22,810 bases of DNA from an uncultured Eubacteriales bacterium. GTDB lineage: Bacteria > Bacillota > Clostridia > Oscillospirales > Acutalibacteraceae. Where the stretch lies: the NCBI GenBank assembly GCA_934486755.1, contig CAKSQT010000025.1, positions 1-22,810 of the forward strand, in the 5' to 3' direction. The notes beneath the pieces are model-generated. The model saw only the letters and a list, made by a program, of their open reading frames with translations. It was not told the DNA's origin and made no database searches. Numbering within the stretch: the first letter of the stretch is position 1; each line of letters begins with the position of its first letter. Below are positions 7,792-14,807 of this stretch, piece after piece. The position numbers were made by a program, and so were the translations under genes.

Positions 7792-9681
7792 CTATTTTGT
7801 CATAAGCTCGCAAACAAGGTTGCTGTGTTCAACAGGGTCGTCAATTCCTGAGCCGCCGATAAGGCAGGCCTCGCCGTAGAGCAGTTTAGCGTATTTCGCA
7901 AGGGTGTCCTTGTCCTCGCTGTAAAGCGTTTTCAGCTTCTCCGCAATCGGGTGCGAAGCGTTTATTTCAAGAATAAGCTGTGCTTTGACCTTGTTTTGTT
8001 CGGCATTCGGCATAGAATTGAGCACCTTTTCCATTTCAAGCGAAATGCCGCCTTCGCTGGTCAGGCAAACGGGGTGTTTTTTCAGTTTGTTTGTAAAGCG
8101 CACGGCGGTTACCTTGTCGCCTATGCTTTCTTTCATTGCGGCAAACATATCCTTTGCCGACTCGTTCTCGCTTTCAAGTTCTTTTTTCTCGGACTCGTCG
8201 GACAGGTCAAATTTGTCGTCGCATATGTTCATAAACTTCTTGCCGTCATATTCGCCGAGCATTTTAACAGCAAACTCGTCAACATTTTCGGTAAGATACA
8301 AAAACTCAAAACCTTTTTCTCTAACGGCGTCTGCCTGAGGCAGCATATCTATCTTTTCGTCGGTGTCGCCGCAGGCGTAGTAAATGGTATCCTGACCGTC
8401 TTTCATACGCTCGATATACTCTTTGAGGGTTGTGTATTTCCTGTCATTTGACGAACGGAAAAGTATAAGGTCTTTTAGGCTGTCTTTATGAATACCGTAG
8501 TCGTTGTAAAGCCCGAATTTAAGCTGAATACCGAATGATTTAAAGAATTCCTCATAGGCCTCTCGGTCGTCTTTCAGCATTTTTTCAAGCTCGCTCTTTA
8601 TCTTCTTTTCGATTGTCTTTGCTATCAACTTTAACTGACTGTCGTGTTGCAGCATTTCACGGGAAATGTTAAGCGACAGATCCTCGCTGTCAACAAGACC
8701 CTTTACAAAGCTGAAATAATCGGGCAGCAGGTCGGCGCATTTTTCCATTATCATAACGCCCTTTGAGTAAAGTTGCAGACCTTTCTCATACTCCTTGGTG
8801 TAGTAATCAAACGGCGGGTGCTTCGGTATAAACAAAAGCGCGCTGTATGTTGCCTGACCCTCGGTTTTTGTGTGTATGACGCGCGCTGGGTCGTTGTAAT
8901 CGTAGAACTTTTCCTTGTAGAAGTTGTTGTAATCCTCAGGCTTTATCTCGCTTTTAGCTTTTTTCCAAAGCGGAATCATACTGTTAAGGGTGCGAAGCTC
9001 AGTAACGTCCTTGTATTCGCCCTCTTTGCCCTCGACAGGTTCCTTGGTGGTAAACTCCATTTTGATTGGGTGGCGGATATAGTCGGAATACTTTTTAATC
9101 AAAGCGCTTATGCGATATTGGTCGAGATATTCGTCGTAATTTTCATCGTCGGTCTTGTCCTTTATGTGAAGCGTTACGACCGTTCCGACGGTTTCTTTGT
9201 CGCAAGGCTCTAAGGTGTAACCCGAAGCGCCCTCCGACTGCCAGCGGTATGCTTGCTCCGCTCCGTACGCTTTACTCTCGACCGTTACCTTGTTGCTCAC
9301 CATAAAAGCGGAGTAGAACCCAACGCCGAACTGACCTATGATGTCAACGTTGTCCTGCTTTTCGTTTAATTTCTTAAAATCAAACGAACCTGATTTTGCT
9401 ATCGTTCCGAGGTTGCTGTCAAGCTCGTCCTCGGTCATACCGCAGCCGTTGTCGATTATTTTGAGGGTTCTTGCGTCCTTGTCGATTTCCAACCTTATTT
9501 CAAAATCGTCTGGGGCAATACCCACCGAACTGTCGGTAAGCGAGCGGAAATACAGCTTGTCAAGCGCGTCGCTCGCATTGGATATAAGCTCTCTCAAAAA
9601 TATCTCCTTGTGGGTATATATTGAGTTAATCATCATATCCATTAATTTTTTTGATTCTGATTTAAACTGTTTTGTACGCAA
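7792..9681 (-). CDS. htpG: HtpG, bacterial Hsp90 chaperone
   Basis: A 629-residue ATP-dependent cytosolic chaperone, of normal bacterial length (about 620-630) and without a eukaryotic MEEVD tail. The N-terminal GHKL ATPase domain shows ELISNASDALDKL (about residues 32-44), DNGCGMT and GQFGVGFYSAFMV (lid and nucleotide pocket). The middle domain has SLNISREMLQ, which contains the conserved catalytic Arg region, followed by the C-terminal dimerisation domain. The start is a TTG at 9681, with an AGGTGA-type ribosome binding site just upstream; no in-frame ATG fits better. It is divergent from iscR, and a CIRCE operator sits between the two genes, about 100 bp from the htpG start. It ends against the ECF ATPase terminator. 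Confidence 0.98.
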   Translation of the reverse strand: MRTKQFKSESKKLMDMMINSIYTHKEIFLRELISNASDALDKLYFRSLTDSSVGIAPDDFEIRLEIDKDARTLKIIDNGCGMTEDELDSNLGTIAKSGSFDFKKLNEKQDNVDIIGQFGVGFYSAFMVSNKVTVESKAYGAEQAYRWQSEGASGYTLEPCDKETVGTVVTLHIKDKTDDENYDEYLDQYRISALIKKYSDYIRHPIKMEFTTKEPVEGKEGEYKDVTELRTLNSMIPLWKKAKSEIKPEDYNNFYKEKFYDYNDPARVIHTKTEGQATYSALLFIPKHPPFDYYTKEYEKGLQLYSKGVMIMEKCADLLPDYFSFVKGLVDSEDLSLNISREMLQHDSQLKLIAKTIEKKIKSELEKMLKDDREAYEEFFKSFGIQLKFGLYNDYGIHKDSLKDLILFRSSNDRKYTTLKEYIERMKDGQDTIYYACGDTDEKIDMLPQADAVREKGFEFLYLTENVDEFAVKMLGEYDGKKFMNICDDKFDLSDESEKKELESENESAKDMFAAMKESIGDKVTAVRFTNKLKKHPVCLTSEGGISLEMEKVLNSMPNAEQNKVKAQLILEINASHPIAEKLKTLYSEDKDTLAKYAKLLYGEACLIGGSGIDDPVEHSNLVCELMTK

Positions 9682-9780
9682 TTTTTATCACCTTTGTTTT
9701 AAAATTTGACTTTTACTGACTTATAGTATATTACTTATCATATCTGAATGTGTTAATAAAGTGTGAATAATATATAAATC

Positions 9781-9807
9781 TCGGCACTCAAATGCCGAGA
9801 GTGCTAA
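9781..9807. promoter_or_regulatory. CIRCE element (HrcA operator)
   Basis: Left arm TCGGCACTC (9781-9789), a spacer of exactly 9 nt, and right arm GAGTGCTAA (9799-9807). The known consensus is TTAGCACTC-N9-GAGTGCTAA; the right arm is a 9/9 match and the left 7/9. HrcA represses chaperone genes through this element in Bacillota. It lies between htpG and iscR, about 10 bp upstream of the likely iscR -35 box and about 100 bp upstream of the htpG start. Confidence 0.87.
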
Positions 9808-9817
9808 AAACAGGGTG

Positions 9818-9845
9818 TTGATTTAAGTCGTAAAAAATGTATAAT
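9818..9845 (+). promoter_or_regulatory. Probable promoter of iscR
   Basis: TTGATT (9818-9823), 16 bp spacer, TATAAT (9840-9845), about 20 bp before the start codon. It begins 10 bp downstream of the CIRCE right arm. Confidence 0.6.
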
Positions 9846-9865
9846 AATATGAGAGGTGTCGTTTT

Positions 9866-10279
9866 ATGATGGTTTCAACTAAGGGGCGTTATGCCCTGCG
9901 TATAATGATAGATTTGGCACAGCACGCCGACGAAGGTTATATTTCCTTAAAATCAATAAGCGAGAGACAGCATATTTCGCTTAAATATCTTGAAATAATA
10001 GTTTCAATGCTAAACAAGGCGGGTATGCTTAAAAGTATGCGCGGCGCGGGCGGCGGATATATGCTGGCAGACTCTGCCGACAGTTATGATGTTGCCACAA
10101 TATTGGCTCTTACTGAGGGAAATACGGCACCCGTAGCCTGTATAGAGGACGGCGAGTGCCGTTGCGAGAATGCCGCCGGCTGTCTTACTCTGCCTATGTG
10201 GATAAATCTTGATAAGATAATTCACGAATACCTGTCTGGCATTACAATAAAGGATCTTATAGATAAAAATGTAAAATAA
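9866..10279 (+). CDS. iscR: Rrf2-family Fe-S transcription regulator, IscR-like
   Basis: A 137-residue dimeric DNA-binding regulator of the Rrf2 family. The N-terminal winged helix-turn-helix begins STKGRYALRIMIDLA (4-18), with recognition helix SLKYLEIIVSML (38-49) and wing RGAGGGY (59-65). The putative cluster-binding loop carries Cys92, Cys98, Cys100 and Cys106. Cys92 and Cys98 sit where E. coli IscR has its ligands, while the third ligand could be Cys100 or Cys106. This favours an Fe-S sensor over the cysteine regulator CymR, which lacks such cysteines. It lies 88 bp upstream of iscS, as is usual for isc/suf-type operons, and probably represses the cysteine desulfurase operon. Two adjacent ATGs (9866, 9869) fit the AGAGGTG ribosome binding site; the first is used here. 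Confidence 0.9.
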   Translation: MMVSTKGRYALRIMIDLAQHADEGYISLKSISERQHISLKYLEIIVSMLNKAGMLKSMRGAGGGYMLADSADSYDVATILALTEGNTAPVACIEDGECRCENAAGCLTLPMWINLDKIIHEYLSGITIKDLIDKNVK

Positions 10280-10294
10280 TTTGCAAAAAGGAAA

Positions 10295-10317
10295 TTACCT
10301 ATTGACTTTGTAGGAAA
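10295..10317. promoter_or_regulatory. Candidate Rrf2/IscR operator over the iscS -35 box
   Basis: Imperfect inverted repeat TTACCTA-N9-TAGGAAA (10295-10301 and 10311-10317; six of seven positions pair). It covers the -35 of the iscS promoter, the right place for repression by the upstream Rrf2 protein. Position and symmetry only; no family motif was matched. Confidence 0.35.
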
Positions 10318-10329
10318 TTTGGTTATAAT
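10302..10329 (+). promoter_or_regulatory. Probable sigma-A promoter of iscS-iscU
   Basis: TTGACT (10302-10307), 16 bp spacer, TATAAT (10324-10329), about 38 bp before the iscS ATG. It allows iscS-iscU expression apart from iscR. Confidence 0.7.
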
Positions 10330-10366
10330 AAAATCATAGTAATTTGATAGGAAATGAGGAAGTCAA

Positions 10367-11554
10367 ATGTTTGTTTATGCTGACAACGCGGCAACGACCC
10401 CGATGTGCGAAAAAGCAATAGCGGTTATGTCCGACTGTCTTAAAAATAATTACGGCAATCCGTCGAGCCTTTACAGCCTCGGTCAGCGCGCAAAGGAAAC
10501 GCTTGAAAACGCAAGGTGCGATATTGCAGAATGTATCGGAGCGTCGCCGAAAGAAATATATTTCACCTCGGGAGGTAGCGAAGCCGATAATCAGGCCATT
10601 GTAACCGCCGCGTATCTCGGTGCGAAAAAAGGCAAAAAACATATAATATCGACAAAGTTTGAGCATCACGCGGTTCTGCATACGCTTGAAGCGCTCCAAA
10701 AACAGGGCTTTGAGATAACGTTGCTTGATGTTCACGAAAACGGCATTGTAACCCCCGAACAGGTTGAGTCTGCGCTGCGTGACGATACTGCGCTGGTCAC
10801 GGTGATGTATGCAAATAACGAGATAGGCACGGTTCAGCCGATATCGGAAATCGGCGCTGTCTGCCGTGAACACGGCGTGCTGTTCCACACCGACGCCGTT
10901 CAGGCTGTAGGGCATATAAAGGTGGACGTTGTAAAGGATAATATTGATATGCTCAGCGTTTCGGCGCATAAGTTCCACGGTCCGAAAGGAATAGGTATAC
11001 TCTACGCGAAAAGAGGAATAGCACTTCAAAATATAATTTACGGCGGCGCACAGGAACGCGGAAAGCGTGCAGGTACTGAGAATACAGCCGCGGCGGCGGC
11101 TATGGCGGAGGCGCTTAAAATCGCTTGCGGCAATTTAGAAAAAAATTCAGAATATATTTCAGGTCTGCGCGACCGTTTGATAGAGGGACTTTCAAAAATA
11201 CCTCATTCAAAGCTCAACGGTGACCGCGATAAAAGGCTGCCTGGAACAGTCAATTTCTGTTTCGAGGGAATAGAGGGCGAATCGCTCCTGCTTATGCTTG
11301 ACGATAAAGGAATACAGGCTTCAAGCGGTTCCGCTTGTACCTCGGGTTCGCTTGACCCGAGCCATGTGCTGTTGGCTCTCGGTCTTCCGCACGAGGTGGC
11401 ACACGGCTCTTTAAGACTCTCAATAAGCGAGTATAACACGCTCGAAGAAATCGAATATATAATCGAAGAGGTACCGAAGGTGGTAGACTTTTTGAGAAGT
11501 ATGTCACCCGTGTGGGAAGAACTTGAAAACGGGCAGAGAAAACACATAATATAG
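10367..11554 (+). CDS. iscS: Cysteine desulfurase (NifS/IscS family)
   Basis: A PLP enzyme of 395 residues that converts cysteine to alanine and passes the sulfur as persulfide to the scaffold encoded next. Seen in order: N-terminal YADNAATTP (4-12), TSGGSEADN (67-75), the cofactor-stacking His in EHHAV (99-103), HTDAVQAVGH (174-183), the PLP lysine Lys202 in SAHKFHGPKG, and the catalytic Cys324 in SSGSACTSGS (319-328). The latter is the group I loop of NifS/IscS rather than the SufS type. The start follows a GAGGAAG ribosome binding site. The stop codon abuts the iscU ribosome binding site. Clostridial isc operons often have just this regulator-desulfurase-scaffold set; no iscA, hscA/B or fdx follow. 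Confidence 0.97.
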   Translation: MFVYADNAATTPMCEKAIAVMSDCLKNNYGNPSSLYSLGQRAKETLENARCDIAECIGASPKEIYFTSGGSEADNQAIVTAAYLGAKKGKKHIISTKFEHHAVLHTLEALQKQGFEITLLDVHENGIVTPEQVESALRDDTALVTVMYANNEIGTVQPISEIGAVCREHGVLFHTDAVQAVGHIKVDVVKDNIDMLSVSAHKFHGPKGIGILYAKRGIALQNIIYGGAQERGKRAGTENTAAAAAMAEALKIACGNLEKNSEYISGLRDRLIEGLSKIPHSKLNGDRDKRLPGTVNFCFEGIEGESLLLMLDDKGIQASSGSACTSGSLDPSHVLLALGLPHEVAHGSLRLSISEYNTLEEIEYIIEEVPKVVDFLRSMSPVWEELENGQRKHII

Positions 11555-11565
11555 GAGGAAAATTT

Positions 11566-11991
11566 ATGCTTTACAGTGAAAAGGTAATGGATCATTTCCG
11601 CAATCCGCGCAATCTCGGAAAAATGGACGACGCCGACGGTATCGGCGAGGTCGGCAACGCAAAATGCGGCGATATAATGAAAATGTATATAAAGGTTAAA
11701 GACGGCATTATAACCGACGTTAAGTTTAATACGTTCGGCTGCGGCTCGGCAATAGCCACAAGCTCTATGGCAACCGAAATGATAAAGGGCAAGCCTATTG
11801 AGGAGGCGTTACAGCTTTCAAACAAGGCGGTTGTAGAGGCGCTTGACGGTCTTCCCACACATAAAATTCATTGCAGTGTGCTTGCCGAAGAGGCAGTAAA
11901 GGCGGCGGTGAAAGATTATTACGATAAAAACGGAATTTCCTACGACAAGGGAAAGTTCTGCACAGGCGATTGCGCCTGCTGTCACATTTGA
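11566..11991 (+). CDS. iscU: Fe-S cluster scaffold (IscU/NifU N-terminal type)
   Basis: A 141-residue scaffold on which Fe-S clusters are assembled from IscS-derived sulfur. The three conserved cluster ligands are Cys34 (NAKCGD), Cys59 (FGCGSA) and Cys103 (KIHCSV), and Asp36 follows Cys34 as in the family. The SD AGGAGG touches the iscS stop codon, giving tight coupling. Beyond the usual IscU end there is a short cysteine-rich tail, residues 132-140, with Cys132, Cys136, Cys138, Cys139 and His140; I would expect it to bind metal or a cluster, but that is inference. The SufU paralogue is less likely, because SufU has an insertion near the second Cys that is not seen here. A strong terminator follows. 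Confidence 0.95.
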   Translation: MLYSEKVMDHFRNPRNLGKMDDADGIGEVGNAKCGDIMKMYIKVKDGIITDVKFNTFGCGSAIATSSMATEMIKGKPIEEALQLSNKAVVEALDGLPTHKIHCSVLAEEAVKAAVKDYYDKNGISYDKGKFCTGDCACCHI

Positions 11992-11994
11992 TTT

Positions 11995-12041
11995 AAAAAA
12001 CGCACGGAACTCCATAATTTCAGGGGTTTCGTGCGTTTTTT
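11995..12041 (+). terminator. Strong rho-independent terminator after iscU
   Basis: A 19-bp stem with two G-U pairs (11995-12013 with 12023-12041), 9-nt loop; the right arm ends in CGTGCGTTTTTT. Its A-run/T-run symmetry would let it work on either strand. Confidence 0.93.
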
Positions 12042-12072
12042 AAGATAAAACTATAATATTTATTGTAAGCAC

Positions 12073-12101
12073 TTGCCATTGCAATATTTGAGATGTATAA
12101 T
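12073..12101 (+). promoter_or_regulatory. Probable sigma-A promoter of the MATE exporter
   Basis: TTGCCA (12073-12078), 17 bp spacer, TATAAT (12096-12101). The gene start at 12135 has only a poor ribosome binding site (GGGGA about 12 nt upstream). Confidence 0.65.
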
Positions 12102-12134
12102 ATGACAGACAAAAATCTGGGGATGTATTTATAA

Positions 12135-13511
12135 ATGGCTGAGAGAATACAAAAGAAACAACTTGATATATTGCACGGCTCGATATGGAACAAATTGCCG
12201 CAGTTTGCCTTGCCGATAGCGGCAACGGCAATTTTGGAACAGCTTTTTAATGCGTCCGACGTTGCGGTTGTCGGCAATTTTACTGGCTCGCAACGCACCG
12301 CCGCGGTGGCAGCAGTCGGGGCTAACAGTGCGGTTATCGGTCTTATTGTAAATTTGTTCATAGGAATTGCTCTCGGCAGTAACGTTGTAATCGCCCACGC
12401 CGTGGGGCAGGGTGAAAAGGACGCCGTGAAAAAGGCGGTACATACGTCGGTTCTCGTCTCTTTAATAGGCGGCGTTTTGGTCGGTCTGCTTGGCGAGTTG
12501 ATTGCAAGACCGCTCCTCGAACTTATAAACGTTCCGAATGATGTGATGCCGCTTGCGCTTTTGTATCTGCGGATATATCTTATCGGAATGCCCGTTATTT
12601 TGCTTTACAATTTTGAAGCCGCAATCTTCCGCAGCGTCGGGGACACCAGAACTCCACTGATTGCTCTCGCCGCGTCGGGCGTTTTAAACGTAATACTGAA
12701 TTTGTTTTTTGTTGCCGTTTTAAAAATGACGGTAAACGGCGTTGCCATAGCAACCGTTATTTCAAATGCCGTCAGCTCGTTCCTGCTTTACCGAAAACTG
12801 AGAAAAACAACTCAGGACATTCACTTGGAGCCTAAACAACTGCGGATAGACTTTGATATTTTAAAGCGTATCCTGCGAATAGGTCTGCCCGCAGGTATCC
12901 AAAGCGCTGTCTTTTCCATATCAAATATCGTCATTCAGTCGGCGATTAACAGTCTCGGTACGGTGGTTATGGCGGCGTCAAGCGCGGCGTTCAATATTGA
13001 AATAATCACCTACGATATACTTAATTCGTTTTCTCAGGCTTGCACAACTTTTGTCGGGCAGAATTTCGGAGCGGGAAAGCTGGACCGTTGCAAAAAAACA
13101 TTGGCTCTCTGCCTGTTTGAAGGCGCGGTTTTTCTTGCGGCGGCAATCGCTTTGATCTTGTTTTTCGGAAAATCATTGCTCGCCGTTTTCAACAACGACC
13201 CGCAGGTGGTGGAAACGGGATATATCCGTCTTATGCTGGCTATGGTGTCGCATTCGTTCTGCCTGCTTTATGAGGTTATGTCGGGTTATATGCGCGGATT
13301 TGGCATTTCGCTTACTCCCGCAATTCTTACAATGTTCGGCGTGTGCGGCGTGCGTATCGGTTGGATACAGTTTGTCTTCCCTCAAAGCAGAACGTTCAGG
13401 ACTATTATGTCGGTCTATCCAATAAGCCTTTCGGTTACTGCGTTGCTTATCTTCATAGCGTTAATATGCTACCGCCCGTCCAAAAGGTTTGCACGCTTGT
13501 CTAAACAATAG
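12135..13511 (+). CDS. MATE family efflux transporter
   Basis: A 458-residue polytopic membrane protein of the multi-antimicrobial extrusion family, which exports cationic drugs or metabolites with Na+ or H+ exchange. The N-terminus (IWNKLPQFALPIAATAILEQ, about residues 16-35) and the repeat at about 245-265 (ILRIGLPAGIQSAVFSISN) are the start motifs of the two six-helix halves. NASDVAVVGNF follows the first helix as in DinF/NorM relatives. FRSVGDTRTPL marks the loop after helix 5 and is a typical MATE signature. A hydrophobic C-terminal helix precedes a basic tail. It is monocistronic between two terminators. Substrate cannot be told. The ribosome binding site is weak, so translation may be modest. 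Confidence 0.94.
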   Translation: MAERIQKKQLDILHGSIWNKLPQFALPIAATAILEQLFNASDVAVVGNFTGSQRTAAVAAVGANSAVIGLIVNLFIGIALGSNVVIAHAVGQGEKDAVKKAVHTSVLVSLIGGVLVGLLGELIARPLLELINVPNDVMPLALLYLRIYLIGMPVILLYNFEAAIFRSVGDTRTPLIALAASGVLNVILNLFFVAVLKMTVNGVAIATVISNAVSSFLLYRKLRKTTQDIHLEPKQLRIDFDILKRILRIGLPAGIQSAVFSISNIVIQSAINSLGTVVMAASSAAFNIEIITYDILNSFSQACTTFVGQNFGAGKLDRCKKTLALCLFEGAVFLAAAIALILFFGKSLLAVFNNDPQVVETGYIRLMLAMVSHSFCLLYEVMSGYMRGFGISLTPAILTMFGVCGVRIGWIQFVFPQSRTFRTIMSVYPISLSVTALLIFIALICYRPSKRFARLSKQ

Positions 13512-13534
13512 ATTTGATTTTTGTTGAGATATAA

Positions 13535-13573
13535 AAAAATAACCTATCACAAAAAAAGTGATAGGTTATTTTT
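13535..13573 (+). terminator. Terminator after the MATE gene
   Basis: A perfect 16-bp stem (13535-13550 with 13558-13573) and a 7-nt A loop; the right arm GTGATAGGTTATTTTT supplies the T run. Nearly symmetric, so it may also block the convergent GNAT remnant transcript. Confidence 0.88.
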
Positions 13574-13627
13574 GTGTGTGACTGTGTGACGAAATCGCAC
13601 AATTGCAATTCTGACATATACCAAGTA

Positions 13628-13999
13628 TCACTGTATTTTTTGATAATAAATCTTTTCTTCCGAACCCCAAGGAGCCATTTCCCTACCTATAACGTCAAAT
13701 CCATATTTCTCATGTAAATTTTCGTGATCACTCACTAGATATAATTTATCAAAACCAACCGATTTTAAATATGACATTGAATATATTATAAGCCTTTGTC
13801 TCAACCTGTTGACACGCCGTTTTTCGCCAACAAACAAATAACCGATATAAGGTGTATAGTGTAAATCGGGAATACAATATCCGCAGATTTTATCAATAAC
13901 GGACTTTCGATCATAACAAACACACCTCACATATACATTATACTTTCTAATAATAAAAAAGTAAGGCAAAGCCTTGCAGAATACTTTTTCACTTTTCAC
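13628..13999 (-). pseudogene. Decayed GNAT acetyltransferase remnant
   Basis: An open frame of 123 codons. Residues about 29-123 resemble the C-terminal half of a GNAT N-acetyltransferase: TPYIGYLFV (49-57), a damaged acetyl-CoA motif, then SMSYLKSVGFDKLYLVSDHENLHEKYGF in the usual beta4-alpha4 positions and APWGSEEKIYYQKI at the end. Two signs of decay are visible. The expected glycine of the pyrophosphate loop is Val63 (RRVNRL). The N-terminal half of the domain is absent, and its place is taken by frame read through an AT-rich, repeat-like stretch (about 13930-14000). Family members are usually about 160-180 residues. A short functional protein cannot be excluded, but I consider it unlikely. 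Confidence 0.65.
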
Positions 14000-14069
14000 T
14001 GTTACTTATTACCTCCAAAGCCACAAAGGTGTTTTTTAGTGAAGATTGAATAGTGAAGAGGTAAAAGTT
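13960..14069. repeat. Degenerate AT-rich repeat-like patch with small hairpin
   Basis: The stretch holds an AAGGC-AAA-GCCTT hairpin (about 13963-13975), then loosely repeated TTCACTTTTCACT and, in opposite sense, AGTGAAG units (14038-14058), with ACCTC and GAGGT at the inner ends. It looks like a remnant of a dispersed intergenic repeat that replaced the 5' part of the GNAT gene. It could simply be AT-rich drift. Confidence 0.3.
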
Positions 14070-14101
14070 AAAGTCCCAAAGACTTGCGCCTTTGGGACTT
14101 T
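14070..14101 (-). terminator. Terminator of the tRNA-Thr transcript
   Basis: A perfect 12-bp hairpin (14070-14081 with 14090-14101), 8-nt loop, begins right at the encoded CCA end of the tRNA. On the minus strand it is followed by AACTTTTACC, a modest T-rich tail. Confidence 0.7.
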
Positions 14102-14176
14102 GGAGCTGCTAACCAGATTCGAACTGGTGACCTCATCCTTACCAAGGATGTGCTCTGCCACCTGAGCCATAGCAGC
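14101..14176 (-). tRNA. tRNA-Thr (anticodon GGT)
   Basis: A 76-nt cloverleaf on the minus strand: acceptor GCTGCTA/TAGCAGC, D stem GCTC/GAGC, anticodon stem CATCC/GGATG with loop TTGGTAA (anticodon GGT at 14143-14141), variable AGGTC, T arm ACCAG-TTCGAAT-CTGGT. The discriminator is T and CCA is encoded. All stems pair fully. Confidence 0.97.
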
Positions 14177-14190
14177 AATACAGCCTTATC

Positions 14191-14219
14191 ATTATAAAGT
14201 ACCTTGCGCGCAAAGTCAA
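14191..14219 (-). promoter_or_regulatory. Promoter of the tRNA-Thr gene
   Basis: On the minus strand TTGACT (14219-14214), 17 bp spacer, TATAAT (14196-14191), ending 14 bp before the tRNA 5' end at 14176. Near-consensus. Confidence 0.8.
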
Positions 14220-14321
14220 GGAAAAAATAATGATTTTTTGATTTTCTTGCATTTCACGTAACAAACGGTTAATTATTCGCATAAAATGTCATATAAATTG
14301 TGACTTATGCAAGGTGATTAT

Positions 14322-14795
14322 ATGGATGACGCTCTCATAAAAAAGTACAGCGATGAATTGCTGGCAATGCAGAAAAAGGCAGTCCCCGCGGTCGGGCGCA
14401 AGTATGACGACTTAAAGGGCGGACTTTCGGTGAATGTTACTACGCTTTTGTATTTGTATCCGCTTGAAAAAGCGCTTGTTACGGTGTTTACGGGTCCTTA
14501 TGACGATATGACCGTCATTGATACCGATTATACGGATGAGAGCGGAAAAACCGAAAGATTTATATTGGATACCCCCGCAAAAAGCTCCTCGCAAAGCTCC
14601 GACGCCGCAGGCGACGCATATTCGAGCTACAATTTGCTTGTTCAGGCGGACGGATACGCTGACAGCGTATGTATGGACGTAAGGGTTTTCCCAGGCGTAA
14701 CATCGGTTCAAAAGGTTGATATGGTTCCGCTTTCGGCAACAGGTGATAACGAGAAACCGAGAATGACCGAAAGTTCTTCCGATTATGAATTGTAG
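14322..14795 (+). CDS. SleC prepro-domain-like protein, encoded separately
   Basis: A 157-residue protein without signal peptide or membrane segment. The start is ATG 14322, 5 nt after AAGGTGA; an in-frame ATG at 14307 lies upstream of that site. Residues about 34-137 look like a CnaB/carboxypeptidase-regulatory beta sandwich: GGLSVNVTTLLYLYPLEKAL, then TDESGKTERFILDTP, then YNLLVQADGYAD and VDMVPL. The same order of motifs occurs, as I recall it, in the N-terminal pre/pro region of clostridial SleC spore cortex hydrolases, where it helps folding and inhibition. The next gene encodes the rest of SleC, 12 bp downstream. A role as chaperone or inhibitor of that enzyme is inference. The C-terminal 20 residues are polar and likely disordered. 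CATAAAAT (14280-14287) could be a sporulation-type -10 box; this is weak. Confidence 0.75.
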   Translation: MDDALIKKYSDELLAMQKKAVPAVGRKYDDLKGGLSVNVTTLLYLYPLEKALVTVFTGPYDDMTVIDTDYTDESGKTERFILDTPAKSSSQSSDAAGDAYSSYNLLVQADGYADSVCMDVRVFPGVTSVQKVDMVPLSATGDNEKPRMTESSSDYEL

Positions 14796-14807
14796 GGAGG
14801 TGTGATT

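Noticed and set aside
10295..12041. nif-type nitrogen fixation locus
   Set aside because: The NifS/NifU-like genes have no nitrogenase genes nearby and their regulator is Rrf2 type, fitting general Fe-S assembly.
12123..12134. ATG at 12123 as start of the MATE gene
   Set aside because: It is out of frame with the transporter and meets a stop after three codons.
13535..14101. CRISPR-like or mobile-element structure from the cluster of hairpins around the tRNA
   Set aside because: The repeats are not regularly spaced, there are no terminal inverted repeats around a transposase, and the two strong hairpins are explained as terminators.
14224..14306. Sporulation sigma-factor promoter for the SleC-like pair
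   Set aside because: CATAAAAT (14280-14287) and CATATAAA (14290-14297) resemble -10 boxes, but no matching -35 for sigma-E, -G or -K is convincing, so no promoter feature is listed.
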